A stretch of 64,000 nt of DNA, taken from contig JAMSLZ010000017.1 in NCBI GenBank assembly GCA_026027325.1, forward strand, positions 248,001 through 312,000, given 5' to 3'. Positions 12,126 through 23,159 of this stretch are shown here, one piece after another. The position numbers and the translations under genes were made by a program. The notes under the pieces are model-generated. The model made no database searches. It was given only the letters and a program-made list of their open reading frames with translations, and was not told the DNA's origin. The stretch comes from Actinomucor elegans (Eukaryota; Mucoromycota; Mucoromycetes; Mucorales; Mucoraceae). The first letter of the stretch is position 1; every line of letters begins with the position of its first letter.

Positions 12126-12560
12126 ATCAATTACAATATACCCTTTTCACTTTGTCACTTAATCACTAATTCACTACTACTACTACTACTACTTTGTACT
12201 ATCAATAATAAACCTATGCTTTCTTATTAACATTCGAGTTGAATACAAATATTATCTCGTGTACTTTCTTTAGAAATCTTGGAAACGTTCTTTTATGTTA
12301 TGAAGATCATTTATAAAAGCATGTTCCCTGTTGCCTTCTTCTGTTTTACAGCGAAACTTGGCTGAGCAGGACTGCTGCTACCGTTCGATTTGATGAGTAG
12401 CAGGATGACTGAATTCTAAAAAAGAAGATACAAGTTGATGTACATTAGACGCGGTTCTTCAATGTAACTTTATGAAAAGGTAAAAATAACCCATCAGTTA
12501 TTTTTAAATAAAAAAAAAAGGTTTTTTTTTATTGCTCTTCTTCTTTTCTATCATTCTACC
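12126..12560. promoter_or_regulatory. upstream region of the Sel1-repeat gene
   Basis: An intergenic stretch of about 435 bases. It contains a (CTA)n tract at about 12174-12193 and ends in a TTTTTATTGCTCTTCTTCTT pyrimidine-rich leader directly before the ATG at 12561. No clear TATA box or other site can be named. Confidence 0.4.
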
Positions 12561-14192
12561 ATGTTTCAAGACTTTAAAAGCAAGATTAAAAGCGCTACAC
12601 CATCACTTCGATCTGTCAAGAGTCAGTCGCCTCTGCCACAGAGCGCATCAACGCCTGTATTGAGCCTTACAAATCAATCAACAAGTCAAGAATCACCTGT
12701 TTCTCAAGAAAAACTACAATCAAAAAGAAATAGTATACAGTCTACTTCCTCTTTTAACCATATCAATACTCTATCTACTAAGAGCTCTTGTCCCAGTATC
12801 GATGAACAAGGACCAGCAAGTAATACTTCTTCAGCAACCTCCAGTTCCGCTAGTCTTTCTTCAATGCCAGTCACTCCGCCCATGAAACATGCACGTTACT
12901 CTACCAATTTCAGCATACCTTCTACCATGAGTTTTATGAACCAAACGCATCTAAAACCCGGTAACAACGCTGAGCTATTATCTTATAAAAAAACCATCAA
13001 TATGTACCGAGAAAATGCAAAACGTACCAATGACCCCAACATCCAATGTGAGCTTGCTATTTATCTGTACGAGGCCACTAAAAAAAACAGTGAACAAACC
13101 TTTGAGGAAAAGCGCGAATACCTTCTAGAAGCAACCAAGATATTAAAGACATTGTCATTGCGTGGACATGCAGAATCACAGTATTATTTAGCAAACATCT
13201 ATGCTTCTGGTGCTATGCATAAATCTGGTAAAAACAAGCCAGATTTTGGCAATGCTTTCCCGCTGTTTGTTCAAGCTGCTAAACATCAACATGCAGATGC
13301 TGCTTATCGGTAAGTTTTTTGCTTTAGGTTTAAAACAATACCTTTTATTTTGCCAAGAGAGGCTAATATTAAGACCTTGTGTTTTTTTTAGCGCGGCCAA
13401 ATGTTATGAAGATGGTCTAGGATGTCTCAAGAACAAGTCCAAAGCAGTTCAATATTACAAGTAAGTTTGGGACTTGCATTGAAGTAAATAAAACTGCTGA
13501 TCGATATTTTCGGTAGATTGGCTGCTACATTGAATCATCCAGGCGCCATGTATCGACTTGGTCTAGCCAATATCAACGCAAGTCTTGGCCTAAATCGTAA
13601 CGTCAGAGACGGTAACAAATGGCTAAAACGCTCGGCCAGTGCTGCTACACCCGAATATCCTCATGCATTACATGAACTGGGCTTATTACATGAAAAGGGT
13701 CTCGATAATATCATCTTTAAAGACGTTGGTTATTCAATGCAGCTATATGCACGCGCAGCTGAACTAGGCTATGCCCCTTCTGCTTATCGTCTTGGCGAAT
13801 GCTTTGAATTTGGTTATCTTGGCTGTACCAAGGATGCATCAGCCTCCATGCATTATTACACGATAGCTGCGCGTCAAGGCAATGCAGAGGCTTGTTATGC
13901 GTTATCATCTTGGTATTTATCGGGTGATGTGGAACAATCCGAAGAAAAGGCATTGTATTGGGCCAAGGTGGCTGCTCAAAAAGAACTACCAAAAGCTGAA
14001 TTTGCTTTGGGTTACTTTGCTGAAGCGGGTATTGGAAGAGCAATTGATCAAAAGGAGGCAATAGATTGGTATACCAAGGCTGCTAACCATGGTGACTCAC
14101 AGGCGCCTAAACGATTAGCAGCCCTGAAATCAAATATAAGCAACAATCATAATATCATACCATCTTCTTTAGTTGCTGGAGAAGCTAGATAA
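12561..14192 (+). CDS. Sel1-repeat protein, chitin-synthase-activator (Skt5/Chs4) type
   Basis: Three exons (12561-13309, 13392-13460, 13517-14192) give 497 residues. Residues 1 to ~140 are Ser/Thr/Pro/Gln-rich and likely disordered. From ~150 onward Sel1-like repeats follow one another (AKHQHADAAYR, AAKCYEDGLGC, YRLGECFEFGYLGC, YALSSWYLSGD, FALGYFAEAGIG, DWYTKAANHGD). This layout matches fungal Skt5/Chs4 proteins, which activate and localise a class of chitin synthase at the cell surface. The tail ends in VAGEAR with no CAAX prenylation box, so direct lipid anchoring as in yeast Skt5 is not supported. Both introns fall inside the repeat region. The family is well supported. The specific link to chitin synthase is inference, because fungi have several Sel1 proteins. 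Confidence 0.88.
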
Positions 14193-14439
14193 ACAATTCA
14201 CATCATGAAATAAACATTGTACATAGTAAACTTCACTTTAAACCCGAATGGTCGGTAGATAATGCTTTCAATCCCAAGATGGAAGGACATGTGTGCATGA
14301 TTAAAAGTAAGGCAAGCCAGTCAAATAACTATGACGATGTAGATTCATTGATCATTGACTTCATTGGTTAGCGGCTATTTAATTTGCGAAGACTCGATAT
14401 CGCTATGATGATTATCAATCAACTATCTTTCATTCCGAC

Positions 14440-14645
14440 TGTTCACCGAACATCCCATCTACTGTTTCCCAAACTCACTTCATATCAAATCTTTGCATGC
14501 GTTCTCCAATATGTCTGGAAGGCGCATTGGCGCTTTATCTTTTATGATATTCTTTTTTGTCTCTCAAAAGTACTCAAAACAATAGCATGGCTTCTTCTCC
14601 AGCTTGACTTGGAACTGCAGTTTGACTCGACTCACAGCCACCAAT
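14440..14645 (+). mobile_element. probable LINE ORF2 3'-end scrap
   Basis: The plus strand reads FACVLQYVWKAHWRFIFYD followed by a leucine-rich tail. The VWKAHWRFIF signature resembles QIWKAHFRYIFR found at about 24580 in the large LINE relic downstream. It is therefore read as the tail of a related non-LTR element. No other part of an element is visible around it, so the call is tentative. Confidence 0.35.
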
Positions 14646-16255
14646 AGGTACTCTCCTTCTAAAACTACCAATTTCTCTCCATTCATAGCACTTGTCAACT
14701 TAATCTTAACCATATTATACCAGCCTTTTCTTTCATATCTAACATTTAAAATATCTTGAATAAAACGAAGCTTGCTTCTCTACAAAAAAAAATCAACCAG
14801 CTTCATTTCCACTATGCATCGAACCTATACAATTGGATAATACAAACATATGGGTGAAAAAGATGAGAAAGTAACTGAAAAGAAAAAGCAAAGCAGACCT
14901 GGAATCTATTGGTGCCATTTTTGATATAGACAATAGAAATGTATCTTTAGCAACAGACTAGATCATTGGATTTATCGAGTTGACGAAACTTTAAACATTT
15001 TCATTCATCACCAATATCAACAGAAGAAAGCACAGGGGATCTAGCAAAAAAAATACCAAATAACTCGTCGCTATCCTTGATGACTTCCCTTCCATTGACA
15101 CAAAAAGTATTGCTTGTTGTGACCTAAAGAGAGCCGCCACTGCGTCTGCTTCATCTATAAACGTCAACAGCCCCTACCTTCAGCATCGCTTTAGCTTAAT
15201 TGTCAAAGTGAGAGTGTTATTAAAGTATATTTATATACAAATTACGAATAATTAGATTGCGCTAACGAATGAAGATTGATCATTAGGTTATCACCTTAAA
15301 CCCATTTGTTCTCAACCTTCGGCTGGTTGCATTCCCATTAATAAGATATTATATAGTATTAGTAAGCGATAGTAAAGCTTATTGCAGATGAAGAACCTCG
15401 GATATTCGTTATGAAAAATTCACGAGCAGACCATTTGACAGGTATCCTTCCAGAAAGTGATGCTTTCTAACATAAAGATACAACTATTCGTAACATGGAA
15501 CAAGACTATTCTCTCAAATTAATGATTGGAGCCTTTGTTTTTAATTCAACCAATACTGCAAGGTCTTTCTTTCTAGTAACTTAATAAAGACAGAGCAGAT
15601 AATATAATCTTGGAGTGCGCATCAAGCCTATACAGTTATGACTTCTTCAACTGGGTCAGATTATATCTAAATTTATAAATCTAAGCACCTACTACACCAG
15701 CAGGTGCTCATCTCAATTAATTAGCAGCTTGAAAATGTGTCTATACGCAGTGTTAACAAGAATGATACAAATAGTGACATCAAGTTCGGTTCACAAATAT
15801 TTCAATAGTGTATCGCTAAATCTGTAATGATTAACCAAATCCCATGCCGTCCCTTGCTCAGAACGATTATCGATTGGATCTGCGGATAAAAAGAACATCA
15901 AAGTTTACAAGATATATATAATTTGGATTTCAATCATGAAAATATTAGCAAGAATGGGAAACATACTTGGCTGCCCTTGCTCAACTTATTTCACCGCAAT
16001 TGAAAATTTACAGCGAAAATATCAAGGATAGCACTATATATAAAATGGAATGGGAAAAATAAATTTTGCTTTTCTTATTAATAACAACAACTTATGTTCA
16101 TAATGGCAAGTGTTTACGCAATTCCAGGCACCTAATGTTAAAATCTCAAACGTACAAGCTGTAAAGTCTTATGAGACTACTTCTATTAGTGAGAACAAGA
16201 ATCCGCCCGAAAGAAGTACGCTTTGTTTACAGTGAGCAATTAAAACGAGATTTCT

Positions 16256-16330
16256 CTGCAATTTCGGTCAAATGTCACATCTAATTAGTAGACTATGTTT
16301 AGAATGAGTTCTGCAACTAATAAACTATGC
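16256..16330 (-). repeat. dispersed repeat family, copy
   Basis: The reverse complement reads ACTCATTCTAAACATAGTCT, then ATTAGATGTGACATTTGACC and GAAATTG, which fits the family pattern described at 5436-5490. Confidence 0.55.
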
Positions 16331-17811
16331 TTTCAGCGTATTTTCTCCATTAAATATCTAGTAATATTTTGTAATTTTATAATCTCCACTAGTCAATAAA
16401 TGATATTGTTTCATCTTTTTGTACTTTGTAAGCTATACATAAGTGTGAAACAGTATCAGCAATCAATGATAGTATTCTTTATCTACGTACATAGTTGAAC
16501 AACAGGCTGTAGTGTATATAGCCATTTTATATAGAGTAGTAGTAGAAGTGTACCTGAATAGTTAGTTAGTGTAATCATGACTAGTTATATATTTACACTA
16601 TGAAACTACTGCACAGCCTATTAATAACAGAAGACTGGCAGTAGTAGAATAAATCTCTTATTAATTAAACGCGTACCTAACTAATTACAAACATCTCAGG
16701 AAACTTCTCGCAAGCAAATAATAAAAAGAGTAGTTTTTCTTTATTGATAAAAGCTGAAGTAATAGCTTTAAACATTCTAAATCAATACAGCTATTTATAA
16801 GAAATATAATATGTTACGGTTTGCTTCGATATCGATAGTATCAGAGCCCTCCATTGCAGTGATCTTCTAATACTGCAATTATGTGGCACAGCAATCATCC
16901 ACTGCTGCAATTTTGTGGCGCAGTAAATAGGCAGTGATTTGGATACGACGGGATTTAAATTTTTTGGATATAAAGCATTAGAATCCTTATCCTTTTTCCA
17001 TTCGCAAATCAGCACACTTCGCTACCCATTCATCCCATTACAGAAGCAATCTTCTATTATGACTTTCACAGTCCATTCCTGTAACTCATCCCTATTGCAT
17101 TTTTCATTTTATTTCTCCTTGTACTCATCTACTCCTCTCACGTACACCATTACGCGTCATTGAAAGCCTAATGCACATATGCATTTCAACGCTTGAGACG
17201 CGTATTTATATTCCTTTTATCAAATGTACCTCATTTATACCCTCATCTTTTTTCTATCTTCGTTGAGCTCCATTCATCAAAACATTTTACTTTATTTCTC
17301 TATCATTTATTTACTTGTTACTTTTTTCTTGCTTCCTGTGTACTGCTTTATATGGTATAATATTCCTGATGGATCAGTTAACAGAGAAGCCGCGAGTGAC
17401 AGGAGTACATTTTGACGCTCCTGGATGATCTCTTTTCCTTTTTGATACTATCTTTCCCTTTTATACATATTACTGTTCTTCTTTAGCTTAGTTATATTCC
17501 CTTATTAATACTTTCATTTCTATGCAATTCCTGCCCGTGGACATGTAAGTTGGACTCTTTCTTTACTAAATCCTCTGACTGTGTAGATTTTGACTGGAAT
17601 CTTTGGTGTTGATGTCGTTCTTTGAAGGCTGGCCATTGCACTGGCTTCTTGGACTTGACTGGTAGGTTCATTCAGGACTTGATGCGCCTTTTAAGTTTGC
17701 TTGAAGGTGAGGCGCCACCAAATCTAGGTAAGTAGAATTAGAGAAAAGGGATCTTTGGGCAGTATCATCACTGGCTTTCAGATGAGTTTATCAAAAACAC
17801 AACTTATACAA

Positions 17812-18115
17812 GCCAAACAAGCCAAACAAACCAAACAAACCAAACAAACCAAACAAACTACAAACTATACACAGTTATACAAGGTATACAAGATATACAG
17901 GGTATACAAGCTATACAAGTTATACATGCTATACATGCTATACATGCTATACATGCTATACATGCTATACATGCTACACAAGCTACACAAGCTATACAAA
18001 CTATACAAGCTACACAAGTTATACATGCTATAAAAGTTATACATGCTATACAAGTTATACATGCTATACTACAGGTTGTACATGTTATACAAGTCAAACA
18101 AGCTATACAAGCCAT
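17812..18115. repeat. 9-bp minisatellite with two unit types
   Basis: A tandem array with a steady 9-bp period. It starts as CAAGCCAAA/CAAACCAAA units and changes without a clear phase break into CTATACAAG/CTATACATG units, with over 30 units in all. Because the period is a multiple of three, reading frames stay open on both strands (for example LYMLYM on plus, CIACIT on minus). These are best seen as by-products rather than genes. Confidence 0.92.
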
Positions 18116-18899
18116 CAAACTGCGAAACACCCAAACTGCCAGAAGGCTTGGTGGCTTGAAACTGAATCAAAGCTTTTGAAATTCGGTGCTCTGCTTACTG
18201 CTCATTGTATCCCTTCTTTCAATGTGCCTAGATCTTGGTGGTGGCTCATTTTTGAAGCGGACTTAACTGGTGCGTCAAGGCCGGAATGGATTCTACTGGT
18301 CGGTCCTTGAGAAGGTGTGGTGTGTCAGCTGGACGGGAACGCATTGGCATTCATTGAGGAAGGTTGGATGATGCACAGTTAGCAGCGAATCGAACGAGGA
18401 AGAGTTCACTTTGCGCCACTGTAAGAGCCCGAATTGTATAGAGGTGAGATGCAATAGGAGTGGGTTAATGGGCATATGAACTGTGAATAATCTATGGGAG
18501 AAAGGGTGGCGAAGAGTGTTGTTTTTGTCAAATAAAAAAGTACTTTTTTTACCAGAGATAATTGTAAAGACCAAGGTCCTATAACTGTGTCTACAATGTT
18601 TCATTCACATAAAAACCGCCACCACAAGCTCTATCTTTGCCACGGCAGACAAAAGCTCCTTATCAAGCACTTGACTTCTGGACCAAGCATCGCATTGGTA
18701 AAGAGAATACCAACCGTTCATTCTTCACACCGACGTTCGTTCAAGTTCCAGCTACTAAAGAAGCTTCAGTGCCTTCTAGCAGTAACTGAATTTATGGGAA
18801 CTTCCCCCCGTCGCTCGACCCATCTCCACGAAAACTCAATTAATACGACCTTACCTCAGGGGTATGGAAGAAAACAGTGTTTTTATTGATATCACGGAT

Positions 18900-19580
18900 C
18901 ATATTAGACCCTGAAATAGTATAGAAAGTCTATCATGAGTTCAATAAGGAAGATAACGACCTTGAAGAAACGTCGTGGGCTTCGGGAAGCAATTGGTCGG
19001 AAGACTACTTTGGAGGAAAACATTACGTTAGTAGATGGGGCGTTCATTAAAGATTTCCCTTCCTTCTCTGCGGACACACAAATTTATGTAAAATTGGAAA
19101 GACTTATCTGTTTATGCTTTCACGCTTATGGAAAGCCGGCTTGGAAAAGCGTCATTTGAGCTACGGGCAAGTATTGGACCTTGGGTTAATTTTATCTGGC
19201 CGATTCAATAGGGGCAGAGCGTATACCACTTTGAATTTGACTCTTGTGAAGCACAAAGACCCTGTTTATGAACCGCTTCAATGTGATAACATGCCCAACT
19301 TCTGCCGCAATTAGCCAAGCAGCTGACCAACTGTCGAGCAGACTGTCCGAAACATTGGAACAATATTAAAATGTTACAATTTTACTGAAACCGGGCATGT
19401 TAGCAGACAATGCTATTTTGCCTATCGCACTCCACAAGACGGACGCGCAATGGTAATGGCCCTAGTTAAAGCAAGAAAAGTACCTGGCGAAACCGCAATT
19501 CCAAAGATGAAAGGAACCACAGATTCAACAACTCTGTCTAAAAATAAGCCTACCAAAAAGGTTCAAGAATCACAGTAATC
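18900..19580 (+). pseudogene. LINE ORF1 relic with damaged zinc knuckle
   Basis: Broken frames read RCGLKK-type basic text, then YGQVLDLGLILSGRFNRGR and YTTLNLTLV, then CYNFTETGHVSRQC. That last string fits a CX2CX4HX4C nucleic-acid-binding knuckle, except that the second cysteine is phenylalanine (one base, TGT to TTT). Its position just upstream of an endonuclease start fits the ORF1 of a LINE. Upstream, 18587-18889 is another open stretch of unknown origin that may be the element's 5' region. Confidence 0.6.
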
Positions 19581-19889
19581 TAATGTAATGGATGTTATCA
19601 TGACTGATAGAGCAACAGCAGGGCCGAGAAAAGGATAAAGTAGTGTCTATAAATGAGGGACATGCAAACAAGAGAACCAAAATCAAATTATCAAACCCAA
19701 TATCAGCACCTTCAGACGCCTGGAAAATCGAGTTGATGCTGAGGGTTGTATAGAGATTTTTTACCATAGCACAGACTGATCCTTCGTCACATTCATTGAT
19801 GATGAAAATGGACAGCGTATCACGAATGATAACGCAGGAAATATTATGAGTTTAAATAAGATTTATCCAGTCAGTCTGGTACCAGTAAC

Positions 19890-21250
19890 TGATGCTACTG
19901 GATCCCAATAATCCCACCTATCTTAACATGAATACGAATGATAATGATAATACCACAGAAAATCAATTTAAAATCAAGATTACTACCCTCAACTGCCGTG
20001 GTCTTAAGAAAGCCAACGAAAAACAAAAATGCCAACAATTTATTTGCTTCCTCCAATTTCAAACTAAATTTTTAGTTTGGACAAAACGCTGTGGCATAAT
20101 TTATCCTTGAACCCTAAATTTAAACTTTTAACACTGTTGGCACCCGGCCTAGAAGAAGGACACTCTATATTATAGTGAAAGTACAGTTACACTCAAATAC
20201 ATCATCTACCAACTCTCCCACACAGAACATAGCCATACTACTTAATATATATGGGCCAGCCTCCAACAAATCCAAAAAAAAGCCTCTTAGTTTTAGCGCA
20301 CGTTGGTAGAAGATGAAACGCTGCAACAACATCCTGTCAATTCTAACAGTAGTTCAACTATCATAGAGTGCCTACAGAGTGGCTTGAAATGAAACATCAA
20401 TTTCCAAGATTTGCTTTCAAAACAATAAGCTCTCCACCTGAGGTACAGTGGAAGCAACTCTACTATCATCGACTATCTATACTGCCACAATAATATCTCT
20501 ACTGCAACATCGTGAGTGCTAAATAATTATCCTTATTTTCTAAAAAAAAACAATGGACTGATTATGTTATGCTACGAATAGAGCACTCTTATACAACGTA
20601 GTACAATGAGCAGAGTCCTGGTTCTTAGAAAACCTACCATCAGTTCTTAGCTCCAAAACCTCCTTATTGCGCAGCCTTGGATACCTTTATCAACTCTATT
20701 ACTCAAGAGACGCTTACATCGATTGAAACTTTGTGTTACACCAAGAACAGTATAGGATTGAATCAAAACTGACATTAAACCGTTTATTCGCAATTTCCAA
20801 CTAGCTGAAGTTAGCCATCAGCATGACAGATTGCGTCGTTCACAGAAGCAAAGGAACCGGCTATTACGACGAAGAAAGAATTTTGACAAAGTATACCCGC
20901 AGCTACCTCAACTAGAAACACATATTGGAAATCTACAATAGGAAATTGCGGAAATTGAGATTCTCAAAGCAGGCAAGTATTGGAGGGAAAAGGGTGAAAA
21001 ATCGCCTGGACAGTTGAAACAAATAGTGACTATATAAGAGAAAGGCACAGACAAATCCCAGCGTTATTTGATCCTATAGCCAATGAAGTTATGGATAATC
21101 TTTCCAGCAAACAAGCCATTGTCCATGAGTTTTATTCAAATATATACTCTTCTGATACGATAAACGATGAAGCGGTCGACAAAGTGTTAGATTATATTCT
21201 ACCCGATGTAGTATTGGACTCAGATGCCTTTGATAGTATGTCCAGAGACT
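19890..21250 (+). pseudogene. LINE ORF2 endonuclease start and linker relic
   Basis: KIKITTLNCRGLKKANEKQK at about 19967-20026 matches the opening strand of apurinic-type endonucleases in LINEs. The rest of the endonuclease is hardly readable. Around 20800-21000 the linker appears (RLRRSQKQRNRLLRRRK, IEILKAGKYWREKGEKSPG). At 21091-21240 the segment before the reverse transcriptase is readable (IVHEFYSNIYSSDTI). Several in-frame stops are present. Confidence 0.7.
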
Positions 21251-21514
21251 ACAGCCCCATTCGCCGAACTTGTAGATAGACCTTACTACCTGGTAGTCCT
21301 GCTTAATAGGGTTACTTGGTGTCGAACTGTAAGCCCCATATGAATGGTAGCTTGGCGACTATCACTGGCGATAGGGTTTACCGGAAGCCTGTAGGAGTGG
21401 CTGAGGGGGGGGGGAATGCATATACTGCTAACTATTTACTGTCCCGGTATGACTTCGAATCCTGGTTGCGATTCTCTTCCTGGATTTAGAGCCCAAAAAA
21501 AACAATCTGATCGA

Positions 21515-22358
21515 TCTGCTCCGAGCCAAGATTGAACTGGATGATATTTTAGATAGCACCAAACGTTCTCCACGATATAGGAATCTTGGATCGGTTGGAC
21601 TCCCGTATGAGATTTTATTTCTTATCATTATAAGAAATTCTATCCTGCAACCATTCATAGAAACTATCTATAATGAAGAAGTATTAACAAAGAGGGTATT
21701 TTTGTCTTCATGGGATGAATCGATTAATGAATTTTCCAACTTGGCTTCGTCCTTGGAAGAGGTATTGCGGAAAATGGCATGACGACTCAAATCATTAAAG
21801 AAGATGCTCACTTTAAAAATGAAATTGCAAATAAAGGTAAAGCTCCAGAAGGTCACAATATTGGTATTCTCCTCGATCAAGAAAAAGCATATGATCGGGT
21901 CAATATGGACTATCTACGAAAAGCGCTAGCAGGATTCGGGTTCTCGGTAACTATTATTGATTGTGTGTATAATCCACTGGAATATAACACTATCAACGTC
22001 AGCATCAATGGCTATTTTATGGGCCGCGTTCGCAAGGAGCGAGGGCTTCAACAAGATGACCCACTTTCATCAATTTTGTACAATTTGGCGTTCGAACCTC
22101 TTTTGTGTGACTGCCTTTCGAATGAAAACTTGCATAACTACGAGATGATAACATATGCAACGACGATTGCCCTACCTCTATATCAGTATTAAACTTCAAC
22201 ATTATGTAGATGATGTGCTAGTACCCGTCTACAATCTAACTGATCTACGCTGCCTAAAAGAACACACGGACTTATTCTATAGCACATCCAACGTACGCTT
22301 TAACTATAACAAAACCGAGGTTTTCTCACTATCTGGTCGTCCGATATTGTCCTTCTGA
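21515..22358 (+). pseudogene. LINE reverse transcriptase relic
   Basis: The segments are ELDDILDSTKRSP, GLPYEILFLI, IYNEEVLTK and FLSSWDES, then directly GFVLGRGIAENGMTTQ. About 70 residues expected between those last two are missing. Next come ILLDQEKAYDRV (motif A aspartate kept) and GLQQDDPLSSILYNLAFEPL, where the usual GLRQGDPLS has lost its glycine. The YADD box reads YVDDVLVP in a different frame. The gapped, shifted state shows a dead copy. The 21260-21500 stretch between linker and RT, including a 10-G run, does not fit the element and may be another small insertion. Confidence 0.85.
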
Positions 22359-22359
22359 G

Positions 22360-23150
22360 TGTTGTATTCCGCCTACTATTCTCTATTATCGACACACAAT
22401 AATAAGGAATCAACAGTTCATTTATATTATATATGAACTCTATCTGATAATTCAATCAGATTAATGAAAAGGTCCGCATTGATATATGCAATGTGCCATC
22501 CTTAAAACTGTTAAACAATAATTATTAAAAACACGCGGAATTATGCTATAGAAGTCATACAGATGCTCACAATTGCTGTGCAGTTACTCTTAAAGGTTCT
22601 GAATCGGTGAGTTATCTCATATAGCTACTCAAGGACATATCTTTGACAGCTGTGATGTCCTTATGGACATGCATACTTATTTAGATGGTTATTCCTAAAT
22701 TTTTAAAGCAGCTGGAAATATTTGGAATATTAGAGACATGTATTGGATAATCCCGTTCTACTACATCCGGTCATTCACAAACTCGGAGCCTTTAAGAGTA
22801 ACTGCAGAGCAATTGCCAGCATCTGTATGATCTCCTATCTAATAGTACCGAGTGTATCTCAAGATAAAACCTGAATACTAAGCAACACATGCGTTATATA
22901 ATTGTATTAATGCGTGGAGTTGAAAGGCTTGTTATTGCCTGCTGGGATTGGATTCCATTGTGCAGCCATGCATGCTGATAGATTGAATGTTACACTATTA
23001 ACCTCTGATGAAATGTATATAAAGAGTTAATTTTGAATTGTGAATAAACATTAGAATAACTTTTACTGTCAGGATAACTGGTTCAATTTACTGTTTATTC
23101 TTTTATTTTTGTATTCTGAATTATATTCTTCGTCTTTAGTGCCGGACATA
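22360..23150. mobile_element. ~780-bp insertion nested in the LINE
   Basis: LINE coding text stops after FSLSGRPILSF and resumes at about 23165 with ITKLRSGEDTSPLIYFGLP. Related elements need only a few residues between these, so the block between is foreign. It contains an inverted repeat of about 55-60 bp (22553-22612 with 22772-22835; shared core CATACAGATGCT and GCAGTTACTCTTAAAGG). No transposase frame is visible, so it is probably a non-autonomous DNA element. The exact ends and any target duplication were not resolved. Confidence 0.55.
22553..22835. repeat. inverted repeat inside the nested insertion
   Basis: The left arm at 22553-22612 and the reverse complement of 22772-22835 share CATACAGATGCT, CAATTGCT and GCAGTTACTCTTAAAGG with few differences. 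The loop is about 160 bp. It has the look of a foldback or MITE-like unit. Confidence 0.75.
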
Positions 23151-23159
23151 ACGCTGAGA

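Larger units (their letters stand above)
14193..18589. other. gene-free, repeat-containing stretch
   Basis: No intact gene can be supported over ~4.4 kb. It holds a probable LINE 3' scrap (14440-14645), a dispersed repeat copy in minus orientation (16256-16330) and the 9-bp minisatellite (17812-18115). Two direct copies of a short motif (ACTGCAATT.TGTGGC and CTGCAATTTTGTGGCG) sit at about 16871 and 16902. The open frames 16939-17163 and 17224-17415 are hydrophobic or random-looking and without motifs. Confidence 0.5.

Noticed and set aside
17755..18130. Open frames with KQT, LYM and CIA tripeptide repeats
   Set aside because: They are products of the 9-bp minisatellite. No conserved flanking protein, start context or splice signal supports a gene.
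18293..18604. 103-codon minus-strand open frame
   Set aside because: No recognisable motif, biased composition, and located at the edge of a decayed retroelement on the opposite strand.
21290..21430. GC-richer patch that looked like structural RNA
   Set aside because: It does not match rRNA or tRNA landmarks I know, and sits between linker and reverse transcriptase of the dead LINE; more likely insertion debris.
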